From VRUE01 sp045805805 (GTDB taxonomy: Bacteria > Actinomycetota > Thermoleophilia > Solirubrobacterales > 70-9): a stretch of 38,397 nt of DNA. The stretch spans positions 1-38,397 of the forward strand of contig JBJMKO010000142.1 in assembly GCA_045805805.1 (NCBI GenBank). The letters run 5' to 3'. Below, piece by piece: positions 1-9,229 of the stretch. The position numbers were made by a program, and so were the translations under genes. A model generated the notes under the pieces. That model had not been told where the DNA came from and ran no database searches. It worked only from the letters and a program-made list of their open reading frames with translations. Position 1 is the stretch's first letter. Each line of letters opens with the position of its first letter.

Positions 1-1872
1 CGCGCGGTCCTCAACTCGGTCTTCCTGCACCACTGCGTCGAGGCCGGGCTCGACCTGGCGATGGTCAACCCCAACCACATCACCCCCTACAGCGAGATCT
101 CCGGCGAGGAGCGCGAGCTGACCGACGACCTCGTCTTCAACCGCCGCGAGGACGCCCTGGAGCGCTTCATCGCCCATTTCGAGTCCAAGGGCGAGGAGGC
201 GGCCGAGGAGGTCGGGGACCCGACCGAGGGCATGGAGCCCGAGGAGGCCCTGCACTGGCACATCCTGCGCCGCAAGAAGGACGGGGTCGAGGAGTGGATC
301 GACCGCTCGGTGGAGAAGATCGGCGCCGTCCCGACCCTGAACGAGGTGCTGCTGCCGGCGATGAAGGAGGTCGGCGACAAGTTCGGCGCCGGTGAGCTGA
401 TCCTGCCCTTCGTCCTGCAGTCGGCCGAAGCGATGAAGCGCGCGGTGGTGCAGCTGGAGAACTACCTCGACCGGATCGACGGCCACACCAAGGGCAAGGT
501 CGTGATCGCGACTGTCTTCGGCGACGTGCACGACATCGGCAAGTCGCTGGTCAACACGATCCTCACCAACAACGGCTACACCGTGATCGACCTCGGCAAG
601 CAGGTCCCGGTCGAGGCGATCATCGAGGCGGCGGTCGAGAACGAGGCCGACGCGATCGGCCTCTCCGCCCTGCTCGTCTCCACCTCCAAGCAGATGCCGA
701 TCTGCATCCAGGAGCTGCACCAGCGCGGCCTCGGCTTTCCGGTGCTGATCGGCGGCGCGGCGATCAACCGCGACTTCGGCCGCCGCACGCTCTACCCCGG
801 CGGCAAGGAGTCCGACGACATCTACGGGCCCGGCGTCTTCTACTGCAAGGACGCCTTCCAGGGCCTCGACACGATGGACGCCCTGGTCGACGAGCCCGCC
901 CGCGAGGCGCTAGTCGAGCGGATCCGGGCCGAGGCCCGAGAGCTGCGCGAGAAGCCGGCCAAGGTCGAGGTCGGGCCGCCGACCAGCGACGACAGCGCCC
1001 GCTCGGCAGCCCGCACCGACGTGCCGATCCCCGAGCCACCCTTGTGGGGCGTGCGCGAGGTCGACATCGACCTCGACGAGGTCTACCCTCACCTCGACCG
1101 CCACGTTCTCTTCAAGCTGCACTGGGGCGGGCGCGGGGTCAAGGGCGAGGCCTGGCGCGAGCTGGTCGAGGGCGACGGCGAGGAGGAGGGCTTCGCCCCG
1201 CGCCTGGAGCGGATGTGGCGCGAGCAGGACTACCTGCGGCCGCGGGCCCAGCTCGGCTACTTCCCCTGCAACGCGGACGGCAACGAGCTGGTCGTCTTCG
1301 ATCCCGAGGACGGCGAGCGTGAGCTTGAGCGCCTGGTCTTCCCGCGGCAGCCCGCGCATGACCGCATCTGCCTCGCCGACTTCTACCGCCCGCTCTCCTC
1401 GGGCGAACGCGATGTCGTCGCCCTGCAGGGCGTCACCGTCGGGCCGCAGGTGACCGAGTTGATCGAGCGCCTCGAGCGTGAAGGCGAGTTTGCCGAGCAG
1501 CTCTTCGTCCACGGCCTCGGCGTCCAGGCGGCCGAGGGCCTGGCCGAGTGGCTGCACTCCGAAGTCCGGCGCGAGCTCGACATCCCCCTCGACCAGGGTC
1601 GCCGCTACTCCTGGGGGTACCCCGCCTGCCCAGACCAGTCCGAGCACGAGAAGGTCTGGCGCCTGCTCGACCTCGAACGGATCGGCATGACCCTCTCCGG
1701 CGGCTACGCCGTCCTGCCCGAGCAGTCGACTGTGGCGATCGTCGCCCACCACCCCCAGGCCGTCTATTTCGGGATGAAATCCGGCTTCATCCCCGAGGAC
1801 AAGGCGGCCGACGAGCTGATCGCCGGCACCGAGCGCGGCGGCGAGCCGCTGCCCACAGAACCCACTCAGTAG
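1..1872 (+). CDS. metH: Methionine synthase, cobalamin-dependent (C-terminal part; 5' end outside window)
   Basis: The reading frame is open from base 1, so only the C-terminal ~623 residues are present. MetH transfers a methyl group from methyltetrahydrofolate through cobalamin to homocysteine. The fragment begins in the last part of the pterin-binding domain (HHCVEAGLDLAMVNPNHI). A helical cap region follows, then the B12-binding domain with the DVHDIGKS motif (the DxHxxG His is the lower cobalt ligand) near base 530 and the VLIGGAAI strand-loop near base 745. A reactivation domain (SAM-binding) runs from about base 1040 to 1850 and carries YSWGYPACPD near base 1605. All C-terminal modules look intact. 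The stop at 1870-1872 lies 14 bp from the convergent hydrolase gene. There is no functional link to the glycan locus. Confidence 0.96.
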   Translation, partial: RAVLNSVFLHHCVEAGLDLAMVNPNHITPYSEISGEERELTDDLVFNRREDALERFIAHFESKGEEAAEEVGDPTEGMEPEEALHWHILRRKKDGVEEWIDRSVEKIGAVPTLNEVLLPAMKEVGDKFGAGELILPFVLQSAEAMKRAVVQLENYLDRIDGHTKGKVVIATVFGDVHDIGKSLVNTILTNNGYTVIDLGKQVPVEAIIEAAVENEADAIGLSALLVSTSKQMPICIQELHQRGLGFPVLIGGAAINRDFGRRTLYPGGKESDDIYGPGVFYCKDAFQGLDTMDALVDEPAREALVERIRAEARELREKPAKVEVGPPTSDDSARSAARTDVPIPEPPLWGVREVDIDLDEVYPHLDRHVLFKLHWGGRGVKGEAWRELVEGDGEEEGFAPRLERMWREQDYLRPRAQLGYFPCNADGNELVVFDPEDGERELERLVFPRQPAHDRICLADFYRPLSSGERDVVALQGVTVGPQVTELIERLEREGEFAEQLFVHGLGVQAAEGLAEWLHSEVRRELDIPLDQGRRYSWGYPACPDQSEHEKVWRLLDLERIGMTLSGGYAVLPEQSTVAIVAHHPQAVYFGMKSGFIPEDKAADELIAGTERGGEPLPTEPTQ

Positions 1873-1886
1873 GCCGAGCGCCCCGG

Positions 1887-3311
1887 CTACCGCACGTTCC
1901 AGGCGAGGCTCGTCTCGCCGCCCTGCTTGGCGCGGGCGGGAAACCTACCGCTGCCGGCGTCCGCTCGGGTGACGAAAACCCGGTTGGCCCCCGCAACCGG
2001 CCGGGCAATGGGCGCCCAGCCGTGCCCGCTGCGCCGCTCGACCAGTAGGGGGCCCGGCGAGGGCGCCTTGCCCCAGAGGAGCAGACGCCCGTGCCTGCCT
2101 CGGATCGCGACAAAGGGGAAGCGGAAGGCGCGGTAGGCGGGCTTGGGCTGGCCTTCGCGGAAGAAGAGGCCGCTTTGCTGGGTCGCGCCGAAGCCCGCCG
2201 CGCCCGGGGCCTGGTCGCGCAGGTACCACCAAAAGACGGCGCTGACGCCTTGCCGCCAGAGCTCGAAGAGGGACTTGGTGACGAAGCGGGCGTGGCGGCG
2301 CAGCGGCACGCCATCGGGGTCGGGTGGGCTCGAGTCCCACCAGATCTCCGTCGCCCAGAAGGGCTTTGGCCCGGCCGGCAGCGCCCGCCCGGTGGCGACC
2401 GCTTTACGCACGATCGGCGTCAGCCGGCCGATGTCCGGCGTCGAGACGTCGAGCGGGCTGAAGGCGCTGGTGCTCGGGCCCAAGACGCCGATCGGGTTGT
2501 GGGCCGCGATGTCGAAATGCGCCGGTTCGGGACAGCCGACCGGCCGCAGCTTCGGGCCCCGCAGGCAGAGCAGGGAGCGCCAGAACCAGACGGGCGGAAT
2601 CCGGCTGCCCCCGGCAAAGCGGTCGCCGAAGGGCGAGAGGCCGCCGACGATGACGCGCGCTCCGGGGTCGGCGGCGTGGATCCCCGCATAGGCGGCGTTA
2701 AGCATTTCCCGGTAGCGCAGGGGGGCGACGAGCTTGCGGCCTTCCCAGAGGGGATTGAGGTGGACCGCAAGGTTCTGCTCCGCCCATATCTGGAAGTGGC
2801 GCACCCGCGGAAGGGCGCCTGCGCCGGGGTTGGCGGGGTCGACGAAACCACCCGAGTACCGCGTCGCGATCGCCCGCGCAAACGACCCCAGCGCCCCCGG
2901 CTGCGGCAGCCAGGTGCCGGCGGGCGCCACCGTCAGGCTCGGCCGGTTCGGTCCCTCCGCCCAGGCAGGCGCGACGTCAAGCGCCAGCAGCGGCTGCACG
3001 CCATGCGCCACGGCGCTGCGCACCGCAACGTCGAGGTCTTCCCAGCGGTAGGCGGGGTCGGCCGGATCGGTGGCGTCGAAGACCATGGGGAGTCGCGTCG
3101 GAGCGATGCGGGACCAGTTGACGCCGAGCATCGCCAGGCTCGCCCGGGCGCTCGTGGCCCTCGACATCCATTCTTCGCGAAGCGCCGCGTCGGAGCCTGT
3201 CAGCGCCGGATCCGTCACGCCGAGCTGGAGGCCGCGCGGGGCCGCCGCGGCTGCCGGGACGGCGCCCAGCGCCAGCCCGGCCATGATCAGGACGAGTGCC
3301 GTCCGCTTCAC
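1887..3311 (-). CDS. Secreted clan GH-A-like glycoside hydrolase (GH5/GH39-like)
   Basis: The 474-residue product starts at GTG 3311, which overlaps the stop of the upstream gene as GTGA (3308-3311), so translation is probably coupled. Residues 1-24 form a signal peptide (MKRTALVLIMAGLALG, ending near AAAAAP). The rest fits a TIM-barrel hydrolase: IWAEQNL near residue 178 sits where GH-A enzymes have the acid/base Glu (usually WNEPN), and FWATEIWW near residue 322 has the expected nucleophile Glu. The altered first motif (WAEQN) makes the substrate uncertain. Proteins of this type often sit beside exopolysaccharide loci and may trim the exported polymer; that role is inferred from context. 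GH family assignment was not tested by alignment. Confidence 0.8.
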   Translation of the reverse strand: MKRTALVLIMAGLALGAVPAAAAAPRGLQLGVTDPALTGSDAALREEWMSRATSARASLAMLGVNWSRIAPTRLPMVFDATDPADPAYRWEDLDVAVRSAVAHGVQPLLALDVAPAWAEGPNRPSLTVAPAGTWLPQPGALGSFARAIATRYSGGFVDPANPGAGALPRVRHFQIWAEQNLAVHLNPLWEGRKLVAPLRYREMLNAAYAGIHAADPGARVIVGGLSPFGDRFAGGSRIPPVWFWRSLLCLRGPKLRPVGCPEPAHFDIAAHNPIGVLGPSTSAFSPLDVSTPDIGRLTPIVRKAVATGRALPAGPKPFWATEIWWDSSPPDPDGVPLRRHARFVTKSLFELWRQGVSAVFWWYLRDQAPGAAGFGATQQSGLFFREGQPKPAYRAFRFPFVAIRGRHGRLLLWGKAPSPGPLLVERRSGHGWAPIARPVAGANRVFVTRADAGSGRFPARAKQGGETSLAWNVR

Positions 3312-3769
3312 CTGGTCACGAGGCCACGCCGACGGGCAAGCGTGAAGGCAACCGCCGCGGCGGCCGCGAGCACCAGGATCAGCAGGAACAGATCCCCCAT
3401 CCCCTGTTCGCCGGGAACGCTCAGTGCCAATGCGGGCGACAGCGACCCGTGCCCCCCCGGCCCGCCGGGCAGCGCGGTCTGCGCCACCGCCGTCGCCAGC
3501 GCCAAGCCAACCGGTCCGCGATGCCGCAGCCCTTGTTCCGTCGCTTCGCTCAGCGCCCCGTCGCGCACCGCGTCCCGCGCTTTCTTCGTCGCGTCCGGCG
3601 CGCGCGGTCCGGTCGGGCTCGGCACCGTCTCGTAGTACTGGTCAGCCTCGGAGTTGCCGGGCGGCGCGATCACCCGCACGGTGGCCGCGGCGGACTGCGG
3701 CGCGGCAAGGACGAGCGCCAGCAGGAGAACGAGTGTCGTCATTTTCCGCATCGCCTTGATCATGAACAC
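3308..3769 (-). CDS. Small secreted protein with signal peptide and C-terminal membrane anchor
   Basis: The 153-residue product has a hydrophobic signal segment (TTLVLLLALVLAAPQSAAA, residues ~11-29). A polar middle rich in Pro and Gly follows, then one transmembrane helix near the C-terminus (FLLILVLAAAAAVAFTLA) and a basic tail (RRRG), so it is probably anchored with the basic end in the cytoplasm. No catalytic motif is recognised. The start is uncertain: GTG 3769 is the longest, and ATGs at 3763, 3751 and 3742 are in frame, none with a clear Shine-Dalgarno sequence. Its stop overlaps the start of the hydrolase gene, so the two are very likely one transcript, and it may hold or assist the hydrolase at the membrane (inference). 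Confidence 0.7.
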   Translation of the reverse strand: MFMIKAMRKMTTLVLLLALVLAAPQSAAATVRVIAPPGNSEADQYYETVPSPTGPRAPDATKKARDAVRDGALSEATEQGLRHRGPVGLALATAVAQTALPGGPGGHGSLSPALALSVPGEQGMGDLFLLILVLAAAAAVAFTLARRRGLVTR

Positions 3770-3845
3770 GCCGGAGAGCCGGTCAGAGCTGGCTCGCTCG
3801 GCCTTTCTTCAAAGGAACTGTATCTGGAGACCCAACTCCCATCGA

Positions 3846-3885
3846 GACCCTGCTCGCGCCGGCGGACTCGACCCTGCTCGCGCCG
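3846..3885. repeat. Two 16-bp direct repeats in a divergent intergenic region
   Basis: The sequence gaccctgctcgcgccg occurs at 3846-3861 and again at 3870-3885, a 24-bp period, in the 161-bp gap between two divergently transcribed genes. A pair of regulator sites or a chance duplication are both possible. No convincing -35/-10 pair was seen around it. Confidence 0.5.
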
Positions 3886-3930
3886 CCGACGAACTGCCGC
3901 CACTGAGCTGTTGTAGCCTCCTGGTCGGGG

Positions 3931-5076
3931 ATGGCGCCGCAAATAGATCTTCTCAGGCGACGGCCAGAGTTCTTCGTCTTCCTGGGGACGCTTGTTCTCA
4001 GCTTCATCGCGATCGCCGTGTTCGAGGCGGGGCGTGTCCCGGGTAACGACGGCAGCCAGTATCTCCTCATGGCGGAAGACCCAGGGGCGCAGGTGGCAGC
4101 GCCCTACGTCACACGGGTACTCGGCCCGCTCGTTGTTTGGGCTCTCCCCACGGGTCCGAGCGCGGGATTTTGGATTCTCACCGCCGCCTCGTTTGCCACG
4201 GCGGCCACGCTTCTCTTTTCCCTGCTCGAGGATATGACCGGGTCCAAGCGTCGTGCGCTTGGCGGGGTTGCGGTGTTCCTAGCCGCGGCCTCTACGCCGA
4301 ATCTACGCAACCCGTATCTCCTGGACGCCTTCTCTTACTGCCTTCTCCTGGGCGTAATCCTCATGGCGGTTCGACAGCGATGGTGGTCGCTCGTGCTCCT
4401 CATGCCGCTGGCGCTGCTGACCAGAGATCCCTTGATCGTGCTCGCCGCGCCTGCAGTGCTGATCCTCGCCATTGGCCGGCGCGAGGCATGGCTGCCGTTG
4501 GCTGTAACGGCAGCGGTTACGGTGGGAGTTTGGCTTCTGCTGAACAAGACGAGCTTGGTGCTGGGCTTCGTGCCCACACACAAGGAAGATTACTTCTCGG
4601 CCGAGCAGATCCACCACGTCTTGCGCTACGAGCGGCGGTATGGATCGCTCTCGAAGGTTGCGGTTTCATCGGTCATTTTCTCGTTCGGAGCGGTGTGGCT
4701 GGCTCCCCTCATTTCTCGTTCTGCTATTTGGCGCAACAAGGCGGCTCGCGCCACAGCCGCTTCGGGGGTCGTCGCGATACTCCTGGCTCCATTCATTACC
4801 GATTGGATTCGAGCGCTCGGCTACGCATTCCCACTGATCATCACCGCCGTCGCGCTGCTGCCCCGCGGCGATCAGCTCCACGGAACCCTTGCGTTGGCCA
4901 TGTGCGTCGCCGCAATGAACTTCGGCATTCAGCCAATGTTGACCGGTGGTGCCAAGTATCTGCTCGAGGCGACGGCCCTCCTGCTGGAGATCATTATTCT
5001 CTTTACCCTGTCGCGGCGACCCAATACTGACTTGGCTGCGTTCAACCTCCCTGCAAGGCGTTTGCGCAGTGGCTGA
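3931..5076 (+). CDS. Polytopic membrane protein of the glycan locus, function unknown
   Basis: The 381-residue product is dominated by hydrophobic segments (about nine or ten predicted helices), beginning with EFFVFLGTLVLSFIAIAVF after a short basic N-terminus (LLRRRPE). A periplasmic-type loop after the first helix contains NDGSQYLLM. The overall look is that of a GT-C-like or polymerase-like membrane protein, but no family signature was recognised. The ATG follows GGTCGGGG, a weak ribosome-binding site. The gene is less GC-rich than the ligase-like gene 27 bp downstream, with which it may be co-transcribed. The size and topology would suit glycan transfer or polymerisation; this is inference only. 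Confidence 0.75.
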   Translation: MAPQIDLLRRRPEFFVFLGTLVLSFIAIAVFEAGRVPGNDGSQYLLMAEDPGAQVAAPYVTRVLGPLVVWALPTGPSAGFWILTAASFATAATLLFSLLEDMTGSKRRALGGVAVFLAAASTPNLRNPYLLDAFSYCLLLGVILMAVRQRWWSLVLLMPLALLTRDPLIVLAAPAVLILAIGRREAWLPLAVTAAVTVGVWLLLNKTSLVLGFVPTHKEDYFSAEQIHHVLRYERRYGSLSKVAVSSVIFSFGAVWLAPLISRSAIWRNKAARATAASGVVAILLAPFITDWIRALGYAFPLIITAVALLPRGDQLHGTLALAMCVAAMNFGIQPMLTGGAKYLLEATALLLEIIILFTLSRRPNTDLAAFNLPARRLRSG

Positions 5077-5103
5077 GTTTGCTGCACCAAGGTAACGGCG
5101 CCG

Positions 5104-7125
5104 GTGCCAGGCGACCAAACGAGGTCTAGCCAGGGAGCGGCGACCACTCCCACCCCGTCATCCGCCCCCGCCCACGGGCTCACGCTCGACTGGGCCGGCG
5201 CCGCGACCTGGCTGCTCGCCGCCCTGCTCGTCGTCTACCTCTCGCTGAAGAACGGCGGGTACGACCCGATTCCGCGCGATCAGGTCGGGATCCTGGCCTG
5301 GTGGCTGCTACTGCTTGGGGTCGCCTCGCAGGCGCTGCCGCTGCCGGGCCGCACCCGTGCCAGCCTCGTCGCCCTCGGCTTGCTGCTCGGCTTCGCGCTG
5401 TGGACGGCGCTCTCGATGAGCTGGACCCAGAGCGAAGAGCGCACGGCGACCGAGCTCGCCCGCGTCGTCTCCTACCTCGGCGTCTTTGCGCTGGGGATCT
5501 GCCTGGCGACGCGGCGGCGCGCCGGAGCGCGGCAGGTCCTGCACGGCGTCACCTTTGGCCTCGGCCTGGTCGCGGCGCTGGCGGTCCTCTCCCGCCTCCA
5601 CATGGCCTGGTTCCCCGCCAACGAACTGGGCAAAGTGCTTCCCGGCATCGAAATCGAGCGCCGCCTCGCTTACCCGCTCAACTACTCGAGCGCGATGGGG
5701 GCCCTGGCCGGGATGACCGTGCCCCTGCTCCTCGCCGCGACCGCATCGGCGCGCACCCTCGCCGCCCAGGCGCTCGCCGCGGCGGCGATCCCGCTCGCCG
5801 GGCTCACCCTCTTCCTCGCCACCTCAGGCACCGGCGCCGCCGTCGTCGTCGTCGCGATGGCGGCCTTCCTCGCCCTCTCCCCCGACCGCCTGCCAAAGCT
5901 GCTCACCCTCGCCGCGGGAGCCGGCGGAGGAGCCCTGCTGGCGCTCGCGGTCCACAGCCGCGATGCGCTCACCCGCGGCCTGCCAACCCCGGCGGCGGAA
6001 CAGCAGGGCACCGAGGTGATCTGGATCGCACTGGCGGTCTGCGCCGGCGTCGCCCTGGTCCAGATCTGCCTCACGCTCGCCATCCGCGGTCTCGGCCGCC
6101 CCGGCCTGCTGCGGATCGGCCGCTCGCAGGCGCTGGTCGCAACCGCGGCCGTGGTCGTCGTCGCGATCCCGTTCTCGCTCGCGGCCGGGGTGCCGCACGA
6201 GGTCTCCCACCGCTGGGAGGTCTTCAAGAGCCTCAGCGGCGGATCGGCCGACGAACCCAGCTCCCCATCCTCGATCCTCAACTTCCACGGCGCCGGCCGC
6301 TACCAGTTCTGGGAATCGGCGGTGGAAGCGGGTGAATCTGCGCCCTGGAAGGGGATCGGCCCCGGCACCTTCGAATTCTGGTGGGGGCGCCACGCCTCCT
6401 ACAGAGGCTACGTCCGCACCGCCCACTCGCTTTATCTCGAGAACCTGGCCGAGTTGGGAATCCCCGGACTGCTGCTGATCGGGGGCTTCGTCTTCGCCGT
6501 GCTCGGCATCGGGGCGACGCGGGCGCTGCAGGCGCCCCCCGAGGAGCGCCTGGTGCTCGCCGCCGCCACCGCCGGCGCGGCAGGCTTCGCGATGGCGGCG
6601 GCTCTGGACTGGGTCTGGCAGCTCGGCGCGCTCTCGGCCGCCTTCATGCTGCTGGCGGCCGTCGCCGTGAGCGGCTACTCGCTGCCGGACCCGACGCGGC
6701 GGCGTCGGCGCAACCGGCGGAAAAACCAGAACCGCCTGAGACGGGCCGGCGCGGTCGCCGCATGTGTCGCCGCCCTGCTCGTAATCTGGTTCCCGCTCCA
6801 CGGCGCAATGGTCCTGCGACAGAGCCAGGTCGACGCGTCGCACGGGGACCTTTCCGGCGGCGCACTCCAGCACGCCCACGACGCCGCCGACGCCCAGTCC
6901 TACGCCGCCTCGCCCCTGCTGCAGGAGGCGCTGGTCCTCGAGCAGCAGGGCAAGCTCCGGGCTGCGGCCGCCGCGGCAACCGAAGCCACCCGCAAGGAAG
7001 GCGCCGAGTGGAGCACCTGGTTCATCCTCGCCCGCATCGAAGCCGAGCGGGGCAGGACCGGCCCGGCGCTGCGCGCCTTCGGCAGGGCCCACCGCGCGGA
7101 TCCGCTGTACGGGCTGCTGAAATGA
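5104..7125 (+). CDS. O-antigen ligase/Wzy-type membrane protein with C-terminal TPR-like tail
   Basis: The 673-residue protein has about 12 hydrophobic segments and the signature region of the O-antigen ligase/polymerase (Wzy_C) family: KGIGPGTFEFWW followed by AHSLYLENLAELGIPG near residues 420-455, in which the His of AHSLYLE is the conserved family residue. After the last helix (ACVAALLVIWFPL, ~residue 560) an alanine-rich helical region near residues 590-670 resembles TPR repeats (LLQEALVLEQQGKLRAAAAA). Such proteins join or polymerise lipid-linked glycans on the outer face of the membrane. GTG 5104 is preceded by AAGGTAA at a rather long distance. GC is very high (46 of 60 bases in the line at 5881), unlike the preceding gene. 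Confidence 0.88.
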   Translation: MPGDQTRSSQGAATTPTPSSAPAHGLTLDWAGAATWLLAALLVVYLSLKNGGYDPIPRDQVGILAWWLLLLGVASQALPLPGRTRASLVALGLLLGFALWTALSMSWTQSEERTATELARVVSYLGVFALGICLATRRRAGARQVLHGVTFGLGLVAALAVLSRLHMAWFPANELGKVLPGIEIERRLAYPLNYSSAMGALAGMTVPLLLAATASARTLAAQALAAAAIPLAGLTLFLATSGTGAAVVVVAMAAFLALSPDRLPKLLTLAAGAGGGALLALAVHSRDALTRGLPTPAAEQQGTEVIWIALAVCAGVALVQICLTLAIRGLGRPGLLRIGRSQALVATAAVVVVAIPFSLAAGVPHEVSHRWEVFKSLSGGSADEPSSPSSILNFHGAGRYQFWESAVEAGESAPWKGIGPGTFEFWWGRHASYRGYVRTAHSLYLENLAELGIPGLLLIGGFVFAVLGIGATRALQAPPEERLVLAAATAGAAGFAMAAALDWVWQLGALSAAFMLLAAVAVSGYSLPDPTRRRRRNRRKNQNRLRRAGAVAACVAALLVIWFPLHGAMVLRQSQVDASHGDLSGGALQHAHDAADAQSYAASPLLQEALVLEQQGKLRAAAAAATEATRKEGAEWSTWFILARIEAERGRTGPALRAFGRAHRADPLYGLLK

Positions 7126-7137
7126 TTGAGTGGGGCA

Positions 7138-7167
7138 CGCCGCCAGTCGCCTTCACTTCGGGCGGCG
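7138..7167. terminator. Possible hairpin between convergent genes
   Basis: CGCCGCC (7138-7144) and GGCGGCG (7161-7167) can form a 7-bp stem with a 16-nt loop just after the ligase-like gene and across the stop codon of the opposite methyltransferase gene. There is no T-tract. In GC-rich DNA such a stem can arise by chance. Confidence 0.3.
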
Positions 7168-8097
7168 GAGCCACACCTCCAGTTGCATTCCGGTTTCCCT
7201 TCTTGCCATCACCTTGACCAGGGGCCGCCGAAGCCAAGCGGGCACATAGGGATCGCCTACGAACCGCCTGTGCAATGCGATCTCATAGCCGGCACGCTCG
7301 GCATGGCGTTCGAAAGAGACCAGCGTGAACTCGTAGAGATGAAACGGGCTGTGCATCGGGCTCAGGTGAGTGGTGTAGTCGAGGCCCTGCATCCTGTAAG
7401 CGAGATCCAGCATCCGGGCCATGAGCCAGTCCGACGATGGAACTTCCACATGAATCAGGCCACCGGGTCGTGTCCACCGCAACGCCCGCTCCAGGCACGC
7501 GGCAGGGTCGAGAAGATGCTCGACCACCGCACCGAACGTTACGAAGTCGAATGCCTCGTCGGGATAGTCGGCTTCCTCGATGCTTGTGAGAGAGAGCCTG
7601 TCCGGCGATATTCCATTGCGGCTGACGGCCACCTCTCGGAAAGGGGCGGAGGGCTCGAGCCCAAAGACGTCAAATCCGGCTTTTTCCAGGCCCACCATTG
7701 CGCGCCCGACCCCCGTTCCGACGTCAAGGGCCACCGCAGATCCGCTGCCATCCTGTTTCCAGAGGCCGTGGAACAGCTCGATCTGCGGCGCGAAATATGC
7801 ATCTGTCACCGTCAGGTCCCTAGCCCAGTAGCTCTCCACGGGCACGTCATAGTGCTGCCCGATGTCTTGAGGGATCGGTGTAGGGTTGGAAAAGATCAGG
7901 CCGCAGCTCTTGCAGCGCTGGATCGTGGTCGTCAACCCCAGACGGTTTCGCGGCCTGATTCCCTGGTGTCGCCCCAGGCGCTTGCCCAGGGTTTCAGCTG
8001 AATCCGCAACCGGTGCGGTGCACATGTTGCACCGCACCTGGGGTTGAAACGTGTAGGTGAACGGAGCGGCGCCAGTGCTTGCGCAATCCGTCTTCAC
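7153..8097 (-). CDS. Class I SAM-dependent methyltransferase with N-terminal zinc-ribbon
   Basis: The N-terminus carries two Cys pairs (CNMC and CKSCG, about 38 residues apart) that look like a zinc-binding ribbon, as in sugar C-methyltransferase-type enzymes. The Rossmann core follows, with motif I ALDVGTGVGR, an acidic LEPS at the end of strand 2, and AVVEHLLDP. The enzyme probably methylates a sugar or sugar nucleotide of the glycan. GTG 8097 was chosen because GGAGG (complement of 8103-8107) lies 5 nt upstream; the GTG at 8109 adds four residues but has no ribosome-binding site. It stands alone, convergent with the ligase-like gene, and its GC is lower than that gene's. Confidence 0.85.
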   Translation of the reverse strand: MKTDCASTGAAPFTYTFQPQVRCNMCTAPVADSAETLGKRLGRHQGIRPRNRLGLTTTIQRCKSCGLIFSNPTPIPQDIGQHYDVPVESYWARDLTVTDAYFAPQIELFHGLWKQDGSGSAVALDVGTGVGRAMVGLEKAGFDVFGLEPSAPFREVAVSRNGISPDRLSLTSIEEADYPDEAFDFVTFGAVVEHLLDPAACLERALRWTRPGGLIHVEVPSSDWLMARMLDLAYRMQGLDYTTHLSPMHSPFHLYEFTLVSFERHAERAGYEIALHRRFVGDPYVPAWLRRPLVKVMARRETGMQLEVWLRRPK

Positions 8098-8145
8098 CGG
8101 ATCCTCCACGCCGGCAGCCTATATGAGCGCTGCGGGCCCAATCCG

Positions 8146-9222
8146 TCAACCGCCACGCAGGATCGCCGCCATCGTCGGCAGCCAGCGCTGGGGTGAGAAC
8201 TCCTCTTCGACCCGGCGGCGGCCAATCCCGCCCAGGCGGGCTCGCTGGCCCGCGTCGCCGGCCAGGGCTTGTAGCGCCTCCAGCCAGGGCTCCGTGCCGC
8301 TGACCGCGTATCCGGCGCCGCCGATGGTGGCGCCGGATACGCCGACGTCATCGGCGACGGAGGGGATGCCGGCGGCCATGTACTGGAGCGCCTTGTAGGC
8401 GCACTTGCCGCGCGTCCAGGGCGTGTCGACGAGCGGCATCAGGCCGATGTCCATCTCGGCCAGCGCCTCGCGCTCGGCCGGCGGGCTCCAGGCGCGCTCC
8501 TCCACCCGAACGCCGGCGATCTCAGCGATCGACCCGCCGACGACCAGCAGCCGCACGCTCCGGCTCGACTGCTTCGCGAACCGCTCGAGCACAGGCGCGA
8601 TTCCCGCCAGGTAGGGCGCGGTCGTCGGCGAGCCGATCCAGCCGAGGGTGAGCGTCTCGCCCTGCTCGTGTACTCGGACGGCGCAAGAGGAAGGATCGAC
8701 CAGGGAGGGCACAACCGTGACCCGCTTGCTGTAGGCGGCGAGGTGCTCGGCGAGGATCTCGTTGCCGGCGATCGTGTGCTCGGCCCGCTCGGCAAGCCAG
8801 CGCACCTTGCCGGCGGCTCTCTTGAGCACGCCGGCGGGATGTCCGCCCGTCTGCCGTCCGCTCAGCCAGACCGCGTCGTCGACGTCGTAGACCAGCCTGC
8901 GACCCCTCACCGCGGCGCGCTCCAGCGTGAGCCAGGGCGCCAGGTCGACCTGGCGCTGGACGACCACGGTGGAGGCCCCCTCCCCCACCTCGCGCAAGTC
9001 ACGCTTCAGCTGCCGGCGCGAGGCGGTGAGCAGGCGCGCCTTGCCGAGTGCTCCCGCGGAACGAAACCGCTGCGCGCGGTCGCCTGGAAAGAGCGGCAAG
9101 AGCTCCAAGGCAATGCCGTATGCGGCGAGCCGGTACCCCGGCAGCTCGAGGCGCACGCGGAAGGCCGCGTCCGTGGTCCCCTGGGCCGAGGTTCCGATCG
9201 CTCGCTGCACACTGCTAGACAT
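8146..9222 (-). CDS. Glycosyltransferase, GT4-like (GT-B fold)
   Basis: The 358-residue product has a two-domain GT-B appearance. The N-half contains VYDVDDAVW; the C-half contains TLGWIGSP, LLVVGG and the donor-binding stretch KCAYKALQYMAAGIPSVA, which corresponds to the E-x7-E region of GT4 enzymes with Lys in the first acidic position. It is therefore a retaining transferase acting on a lipid-linked or nucleotide sugar in the cytoplasm; sugar specificity cannot be read. ATG 9222 is preceded by GGGGGAGG about 12 nt upstream. Its start lies only 7 bp from the GTG of the divergent gene at 9230, so its promoter must lie inside that gene's coding region. Confidence 0.85.
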   Translation of the reverse strand: MSSSVQRAIGTSAQGTTDAAFRVRLELPGYRLAAYGIALELLPLFPGDRAQRFRSAGALGKARLLTASRRQLKRDLREVGEGASTVVVQRQVDLAPWLTLERAAVRGRRLVYDVDDAVWLSGRQTGGHPAGVLKRAAGKVRWLAERAEHTIAGNEILAEHLAAYSKRVTVVPSLVDPSSCAVRVHEQGETLTLGWIGSPTTAPYLAGIAPVLERFAKQSSRSVRLLVVGGSIAEIAGVRVEERAWSPPAEREALAEMDIGLMPLVDTPWTRGKCAYKALQYMAAGIPSVADDVGVSGATIGGAGYAVSGTEPWLEALQALAGDAGQRARLGGIGRRRVEEEFSPQRWLPTMAAILRGG

Positions 9223-9229
9223 CCGCTCT

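Noticed and set aside
910..1752. Long minus-strand reading frame inside metH
   Set aside because: It is antisense to well-conserved MetH domains and is caused by high third-position GC; the translation has no family features.
2091..3635. Long plus-strand reading frame across the hydrolase gene
   Set aside because: The opposite strand encodes a signal peptide and GH-A motifs; this frame is Arg/Gly-rich filler.
5824..7092. Long minus-strand frame inside the O-antigen-ligase-like gene
   Set aside because: It is antisense to a clear Wzy_C-type protein and shows no start signals or family text.
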